A stretch of DNA of 64,000 nucleotides from Siphonodentalium dalli. Its lineage: Eukaryota > Mollusca > Scaphopoda > Gadilida > Siphonodentaliidae. The notes under the pieces were generated by a model that worked only from the letters and a program-made list of their open reading frames with translations, made no database searches and was not told the origin of the DNA. The stretch lies in assembly GCA_032622095.1 (NCBI GenBank), contig CP136064.1:263541863-263605862 (forward strand). The letters run 5' to 3'. Position numbers and translations under genes: made by a program. The number at the start of each line of letters is the position of its first letter. Position 1 is the stretch's first letter. Shown here in pieces: positions 58,286 through 64,000 of this stretch.

Positions 58286-58952
58286 AGATTAAATTTCTAA
58301 ATGCTGAATATTGTGTTGTTCACCCATTGGGAACCTCGATTATGCAATGTTTCGTCTGCAAAATTTGGGGATATAGAGAAACTAAACTAAAAAAAGAAAT
58401 AGAATCTATGTGAAGAAGTTTCTATAGAAACTTTGCAGAGAAGATCAGGCCTAAGTAGAATGAGGTCCACAGAGGGTGAATTTAGTTATGCTAGCCCGCT
58501 ATGCAGGATATCGTCATTAAATTCACCCCTGGGGACCTTATTCTGCAAATGACAGGCACACTAAATTCAGGCTTGGAAGTGATACACCATCTTTGTTTCC
58601 ATTGTAACAAATAAATTGGAATTTCAAGTGATATATAATTCAAAAGCTGAACAGAACAGATGCACATTAATATACTATAAGTTTTTATTAATATTTTACT
58701 GAGTTTTTAATAATATTTTACTAAGTTTATTTCCTCTGATAAATGCAATATGAAGCAAATTAGCTATGTACATCAATCAGATACCGGTACTTTGTCATAA
58801 AATGAATAGATACAGTCTGGTTCACTCTTGCTGCTAACACAATGTCACAATACTATTTTTGCAACGTGGCACATTCAAGTCTTGTCTCTTAAGCTTATCG
58901 GCCTTATCCGCACCATAAAAACAAAACCGTGGCCTCAGATAGAAAAACTTAC
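58286..58952. other. RGS intron, nothing else seen
   Basis: An imperfect inverted pair (GAATGAGGTCCACAGAGGGTG and CACCCCTGGGGACCTTATTC) lies near 58455-58545. No exon recognised. Confidence 0.4.
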
Positions 58953-59010
58953 TCTTCCACGGCATTAGGGACTTTCTTCTCTTTTCATCATTCTCCTTGC
59001 CTTTTTGAGA
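58953..59010 (-). CDS. RGS12/14-like gene exon (short)
   Basis: Acceptor AAATCTTTCAG, donor GTAAGTTTT. Reads SQKGKENDEKRRKSLMPWK plus 1 nt. The KRRKSLxPW word is characteristic of the region just after the RGS domain in RGS12/14. Confidence 0.85.
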
Positions 59011-59117
59011 CTGAAAGATTTAAAATATAAAGTTAAGTCTCACATTGGATGTACTATTTGTATAACAGCATTGTATTTACTGTTTAATAATGATGAATTC
59101 GGGAAAGGGATAGATAA

Positions 59118-59120
<3 letters not shown>

Positions 59121-59168
<48 letters not shown>

Positions 59169-59194
59169 CAGACAGACAGACAGACAGACAGACA
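59121..59194. repeat. (GA)n then (ACAG)n microsatellite
   Basis: About 46 bases of GA followed by ACAGACAGACAG units. Frames through it are artefacts. Confidence 0.97.
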
Positions 59195-59374
59195 TAAACA
59201 CAGACATAACGAGAGTTATGTAAATTACAAATTGAAGAATATAGAAGAGTAATAGAATTTTGGTGAACTTCATTTTTTGAACTGTTATTTATGCTCTTTT
59301 TAAAAAATAGAATCTAAATATACATTACAAACATTTATATTTCTGTTGCGACAAAGTTAGCATCAATTTATCAA

Positions 59375-60028
59375 AGGTGTGTGAAGTTAGTTAGGCGTTC
59401 GGCGTTCGACATTCGTGTGAAGTTAGTTAAGCGTTCGGCGTTCGACGTTCGACATTCGACTTAGATCATTAAAAATCCAATTTCGGGTTTTGGCGGGAGA
59501 GGTACTCTATTTGGTCCAATTCGTGCTCCCCCGCTCGAATTTTCTGAAGTTTCCTCGGTTTTCCCATTTTCCAAATGATCGCTGGACTTGGGATATTGCA
59601 TATAGGCCGCGTTATTGACCGATCGACCTGAAATTTGGCAAGGGAGTGTCTTCCCACCAGCAATGGCCATAACCAAATGCACGAATCTGGTCAAAATTCC
59701 ATCGTGTCCCCCAATTTCCAGATCCCGCTGGACTTGGGGAAAATTTCGCTTTGATGAATTTATATATACCGCTATAGAGGGCACAGGTCATGCCTATTGA
59801 CCGATCGACTTCAAATTTGGTGAGGGAGTGTCTCCTCACTAGTAATGATCATATCCAAATGCAAGGATCGCAGACTGTTACCGATTTCACAATTTTAAAG
59901 GAAAATGAAATATTTCCGCGTGAAGTTGGTAAGGCGTTCGGCGTTCAACTTAGAAAATTTCGACCAAAAAATTACACGAATGTCAAACGAATGTCGTACG
60001 CCGAACGCCTAACTAACTTCACACACCT
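59375..60028. mobile_element. MULE-like MITE with exact 9-bp TSD
   Basis: The TIRs AGGTGTGTGAAGTTAGTTAG and inverse CTAACTAACTTCACACACCT are flanked by ATTTATCAA on both sides (59366-59374 and 60029-60037). A 9-bp duplication is usual for Mutator-like elements. CGTTCGGCGTTCGAC is repeated subterminally. The interior (59580-59870) holds two diverged units with GACCGATCGACTTCAAATTT-like words and no transposase. Confidence 0.88.
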
Positions 60029-60155
60029 ATTTATCAATGATTTAAAATGTTTTCCAACAACAATGTATAATATCGTGTGTATATAAATACAACGGATCAG
60101 ACATTTAAATTGGACCTGCCCTTTAAGACAGATTGTATAATATTAATACACACAC

Positions 60156-60305
60156 CTTCTTTTTATCAGCCTTCTTGGTCTCCTCTCTACTCTTTGGCAT
60201 TCCGAAGTCTATTGGCTTTCCTTCCATTTCTTTCATCACGAAAGATTTGTACATCTCGGATTTCAGGAAACGTGAATAGCTGTCTGTCTTCATCAACTGA
60301 TATAT
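60156..60305 (-). CDS. RGS12/14-like gene exon: end of RGS domain
   Basis: Acceptor TTTGGATAG, donor GTGTGTGTA. 50 codons starting IYQLMKTDSYSRFLKSEMYK, the last helix pair of the RGS fold, then a basic tail (PIDFGMPKSREETKKADKKK). Phase 0 at both ends. Confidence 0.88.
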
Positions 60306-61334
60306 CTATCCAAATAAATAAAGAACACGACATCAACAAAGAACTAGGACATGGCAAAATACGCCTGTGGTAATTTCAACAAAGGGCCATCAAACTATAT
60401 AGTACTGCCCCCTCACTGAGAGCTTTCCGATGAATGGCAACAAGCCATATGTCCAACCAAATCCTGAAAAAGTTACCCATGCATAAATCTGCTGTGGTTA
60501 AGGAGTCGATTATTTAGAGCATTACTGTACTTTTATCTTGGGCTAGAAAACTCGCATACCAAATTTCATTTTATTCAGTTCAGACTTACTCAAGTTATCA
60601 TCTGGAAACGCAAAGCGAATGACCAATGACTGGACAGACGGGCGTATAAAATGTTAGATAGGTAAATATTCGAAAATGAATTTTGTATGAACATCTGATA
60701 TCATGAATAAAAAGGGCAGGTTCTTTTAATTGATAGGTATATTTCACATAAAACAAAACATTATTTCACAATCAACACCTGTATATAAAAATTAGCTTTT
60801 GCATCTTTATTCATTTCCAATATCCAAGCAGAAATAAAACAGACACTCTCTAAGGCTATGCGTTCATACGCTGGCAAGTTTGCACGGTATGTTTTTGTGG
60901 GCATTTCGTCATAGAAAACCACATGGTGCCAGAATATGAACGGAACCGTGCACATAACATGCATCTCTATCAAAGCGAAATACATGAGAAGTAGCATAAT
61001 TCCACTTGTCTTGTACCAGTGCTATTGGAATTTGCCTTCAAATACCTGTATATGATTTATTCTTGCGAGATAATTGCATGATATTTACAGGCAAATGCCG
61101 GTAGCATCGCTACAGGTGGAGCTACAGAGTTTTTACTTCGCACGTAGTTAGCTGTGGTACAGATGCACTTTATGTGCTTTTTTCCGTTCATATTATGGCA
61201 CCATACCATTTCTACGACAAAATGCCTGCAAACCATACCGTGCAAACTTTCCAGTGTACGAACGTACCCTAAGGGAAGAAGTGACAAGAAACGAACATGG
61301 CATTTGGAACTTATTCCCTATTCCTTATTACTTA

Positions 61335-61805
61335 TTTTCGTCGATTTGACGGCATGGTGGGTTGCCCGCCCCAAATACCCCCTAGAAACACCCGACCCCC
61401 AACCCATCACTCCGGGGGTACCACCCGGAGGGGGTTAAAATGGGGTATGGAGCAATTTCGAGAACAGTAAGGGTTTCGGCTGGTTTGACGGCATGAGTGG
61501 GTGGCCCGTCCCAAATACCCCCTAGAAACACCCCGACCCCTCCACCCATCACCCCCGGGGGTACCACCCCGAGGGGTGAACATGGGGTATGGGACAATTT
61601 CGAGAACGGTAAGGATTTCGGCAGATTTGACGGCATGGGCGGGTAGCCCGCCGTAAATACCCCATATAAATACCCAGACCCCCACCCATAACCCCCGGGG
61701 TGCCACCCCGAGGGGGTGAAAATGGGGTATGGACCATTTTCGAGAACGGTAAGGATTTCGACAGATTTGACGGCATGGGTGGGTGGCCCGCCCCAAATAC
61801 AAAGA
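61335..61805. repeat. GC-rich tandem array, units of about 140 bp
   Basis: ATTTGACGGCATG recurs near 61344, 61478, 61626 and 61767, each followed by CCGCCCCAAATACCCC and an inner palindrome CCGGGGGTACCACCCCG. Its minus-strand frames are open through repetition only. Confidence 0.9.
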
Positions 61806-61942
61806 TTGAAGAAAATGACTTTATCATTCAATGTTTGAGAATTCATAGGTTACATTCAATAGACTTGTTTCATATTGAATAGTTTCTTTTTCATTTGGAA
61901 TATTTTTAATTTAACATGGGGTGGGGGTTAGTGTACATGTAC

Positions 61943-62089
61943 CTGTTGTTGAGCCATATTGAACATGTCGGATGTTGGATGTTCCAGCTTGCTCTCTGTC
62001 TGATTTCTCGTGGTACTGTCGATGTTAACTGGCTCAGATGCTTCGATGGACAAATGTTTGTTGTAAATCTCTCTAGCTCGAGATATTTT
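61943..62089 (-). CDS. RGS12/14-like gene exon: middle of RGS domain
   Basis: Acceptor TTTTCCAG, donor GTACATGTAC. 49 codons in phase 0: KISRAREIYNKHLSIEASEP, VNIDSTTRNQTE, then EHPTSDMFNMAQQQ. The AREIYNxHLS and VNID words are typical for RGS helices that contact G-alpha. Confidence 0.9.
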
Positions 62090-62178
62090 CTGGAAAAGAA
62101 AATAACGAAACCATCAACAAACAGTACAAGATTTTATATATTATATTATATACTATATTAGTATAAGAAAAGGTTAAT

Positions 62179-62345
62179 TTTGGTTAGCAGTAATCTGTAA
62201 TGTTACTTTTCTGACTAAGTTTCCTTCTTCTTTCAGGCGTCTATTGATTGTGAACTAATGTTTTGTTTTGTCCCAGAATACGATGTTCTCCTCACTAAAC
62301 TCTTTCTTAAGTAACTCATGAAAGAAGAAGGAAACTTAGTCATTA
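62179..62345. pseudogene. Decayed, rearranged duplicate of the RGS-domain exon
   Basis: 62271-62317 repeats the exon at 62756-62842 in the same orientation (GAGTTACTTAAGAAAGAG on the minus strand), but its acceptor AG has become AT and the 3' half of the exon is absent. 62179-62237 carries the intron side and acceptor of that exon (TTCCTTCTTCTTTCAG) in inverted orientation. A foldback rearrangement around one exon. Confidence 0.75.
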
Positions 62346-62445
62346 ATAGTATTAATAATATATTGATATGCATGCAGGTGTTGATTGTGAAATAATGTTT
62401 TGTTTTATGTGAAATATACCTACATTTAATAGTTTGATTTTGGTG

Positions 62446-63060
62446 GGTGATAATGTGGACTGATGGTGCTCCTGCTCGGTGCTGACTGGATTACACATAA
62501 ACTAGTTCGATTTCAAGGGGTGATAACCTTTTCTTATACTAAATTTATACGCTGCACTATAAAAAGTTATAAAATATTTCTCGAAATGTTCTGAATATTA
62601 GAAATTAGCCTGTTGAGGTTTGGAAATTTACTTTGTAACTAAATCCATCTTATTCTGTTTTTAGTTTTTATACCTTTATAACTGAATGGGAGAAACCATT
62701 TAGTATAAGAAAAGTTTTAAATTGTTGAACACGCTGCATGATAAGAAACACTCACAAGATCTGGGTCGATGATGTTTTTGTATTTTTCACACACATCCCA
62801 GAATACGATGTTCTCCTCACTAAACTCTTTCTTGAGGAACTCCTGAAAGAAGAAGGAAGCTTAGTCAGAAAAGTAACATTACTGCTAACCAAAAGAGTGC
62901 CTCGTGTGTGTTATTGGGTGATGGTGCTCCTGTCCGGTGCTGCCCGGTTCACCCTTAACATAGTTTGATTTTGAGGGGTGATAATGTGGAGTGGTGGTGC
63001 TCCTGCTCGGTGCTGCCTGGATTACACATAAAATAGTTCGATTTCAAGGGGTGATAATCT
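62446..63060. repeat. Intronic duplication units around the RGS exon
   Basis: GTGGTGCTCCTGCTCGGTGCTG and TTCGATTTCAAGGGGTGATAA occur at 62446-62527 and 62985-63060, with a related unit at 62920-62985. Read in parts: GTGCTCCTGCTCGGTGCTG and GATTTCAAGGGGTGATAA. Confidence 0.75.
62756..62842 (-). CDS. RGS12/14-like gene exon: RGS domain core
   Basis: Acceptor CTTCTTTCAG, donor GTGAGTGT. 29 codons in phase 0: EFLKKEFSEENIVFWDVCEK then YKNIIDPDL. FLKKEFSEENIVFW is the strongest RGS signature, including the Glu-Asn pair that inserts at the G-alpha switch regions. Confidence 0.95.
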
Positions 63061-63436
63061 CAATCTGAGCATAGGCTCACATTTTGAAGGTTAAGTTTTT
63101 AAAATGCGTTACAAGGTATTTTCTTCAAATTTTAAAATTTACTGGAAATATAAACTGGAACTATACACTATCATTGTGCTAATTTGGTTGGCCATTGGTT
63201 CTTAATTTTCGAATGAATTCCAAAGTTCATTGCTGGCCTTATTCAAAAGCATCGTTAATGATGTAAATGTTTAAAAGAGAGACAAACAAAGACTTCTAAA
63301 ATTAAAGTGCTGTGAAACACTCCGGCATGGTTATCAAATAGAAGTGGAGAATAATCTTGCTCAAAGTAGTTATTTTTATGAATATTAAACCAAAGTTAGA
63401 ACACACACCGTCAGTCTTATATATTTATTAAATGCT

Positions 63437-63680
63437 ATGAGTATCGATGCGAAATCAGTTGCGTTAGTTTATCGCAGATTGTTGCGTCCCGAATCGAGGT
63501 GTAAATATTTACAATTGAGCATAGTTCAGACGGTGTTTTCTATGGAGTTTAGTGCGATTTCTTTGAGAATTTGGGCGATGTTAGTAGAATGCTACATTCC
63601 CCCCAGTTGGCATAGCGCCTGCGTACTAATTTATCAGTTTCACGCACCCGAACAAGTCCATAAGATGTCTTTAAATTAAA
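63437..63680. repeat. Intronic repeat, inverted partner of 57241-57460
   Basis: See 57241. The open frame here is part of the repeat and is not called as coding. Confidence 0.7.
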
Positions 63681-63717
63681 ATGAAAACTTGCTCAATATT
63701 GAATATGTATTACTTAC

Positions 63718-63900
63718 TGTGAACACAAATACACCAGCGGTATCTTGTAGAAGTTTCTCGAAATTGCATTCCCACCCGGCAACCCTCTGTACTTCACGTT
63801 TCTCTTCAACCTTCTTTGCGATGTGGTGAACGATGCTGTTGATACTGTTGGCAAATGACAGTTTATGTAGTGGCACATCCGGTTGTATGGCATTCGAGGA
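63718..63900 (-). CDS. RGS12/14-like gene exon: start of RGS domain
   Basis: The first exon of the gene seen in the window; earlier exons lie beyond 64000. Acceptor TTTGTTTCAG, donor GTAAGTAA, 61 codons, phase 0. It starts SSNAIQPDVPLHKLSFANSI and ends GWECNFEKLLQDTAGVFVFT, where W...FEKLLxDxAG is the opening of the RGS fold. The gene product is a GTPase-activating protein for Gi/o-type G-alpha subunits in the R12 subfamily (RGS10/12/14, fly Loco). The assignment rests on AREIYNxHLS and KRRKSLxPW in later exons. Exons run 63900 to 53008 on the minus strand with matching phases at every junction. PDZ or PTB domains, if present, would be upstream of the window. Confidence 0.9.
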
Positions 63901-64000
63901 CTGAAACAAACAAAATTTTCTATAGTAATTCTAAAGTATATGTAATTCTCTCAAGGAAGAATCGAGAGAGATTTTTGTACACATGTTCTGCACTTGAGGA

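Noticed and set aside
59005..59273. Frames through (GA)n/(ACAG)n
   Set aside because: Microsatellite artefact on both strands.
61382..61846. Long overlapping minus-strand frames
   Set aside because: They fall in a GC-rich tandem array with units of about 140 bp; the frames are open in several phases because of repetition.
63437..63679. 80-codon plus-strand frame near the window end
   Set aside because: Sequence is an intronic repeat with an inverted partner at 57.3 kb that is not open.

Overview
The window is animal nuclear DNA: AT-rich, intron-containing, and full of transposons typical of marine invertebrates. I infer a lophotrochozoan (mollusc, brachiopod or annelid), without being able to name the species. 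The inference rests on a single-exon peptide GPCR of the myosuppressin/sex-peptide-receptor type, a spliced RGS12/14-like gene, and a mix of Polinton, DIRS/Ngaro, Helitron, LINE, piggyBac-, hAT-, Harbinger- and MULE-like elements. Host coding sequence is sparse. Only the GPCR (21625-22794, +) and the RGS gene (exons from 63900 down to about 52585, -) look like ordinary host genes.

Layout. 1-6645: a hairpin, then a 5.8-kb inverted-repeat element with TTAA at both outer ends, abutting a 0.2-kb piggyBac-like MITE. 8061-10030: a 2-kb non-autonomous TIR element with a small hAT-like copy inside. 10080-19325: a decayed LINE on the minus strand, split by a 7.75-kb Polinton-like element (10554-18303) with 2.0-kb terminal inverted repeats, 5'-AG termini and an exact 6-bp target duplication. 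It carries a broken FtsK/A32-type ATPase gene and a zinc-finger gene but no visible polymerase or integrase. 19744-20500: Harbinger-like MITE. 20741-25745: microsatellites, the GPCR, and a 119-bp satellite. 25838-28747: 5'-truncated CR1/Jockey-type LINE (-) flanked by an identical 92-bp duplication. 30129-31690: relics of another LINE and of a multicopy PIN-like gene.

33977-38824: two same-orientation copies of a 0.43-kb TIR element bracket a frameshifted Mutator-like transposase (+) and a His-Me/HNH endonuclease ORF (-), which meet tail to tail. 39297-46437: a DIRS-order (Ngaro-like) retrotransposon with textbook split direct repeats A1...B1-A2...B2, a gag with zinc knuckle, RT-RNase H and tyrosine recombinase. 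A 2.0-kb minus-strand Helitron (40355-42389) sits exactly between an A and a T inside its gag-pol frame. 47188-52260: hAT-like elements (one with an exact 8-bp TSD), a TTAA element with two copies of a conserved palindrome, a SINE candidate and satellite arrays. 52585-63900: the RGS gene, whose introns hold MITEs with clear TIRs and target duplications. Its last recognised exon runs in frame into a palindrome-bearing MITE.

The insertions can be ordered in several places: Polinton into LINE, Helitron into DIRS, MITEs into RGS introns. The same palindromic core recurs in several TTAA elements whose outer ends differ.
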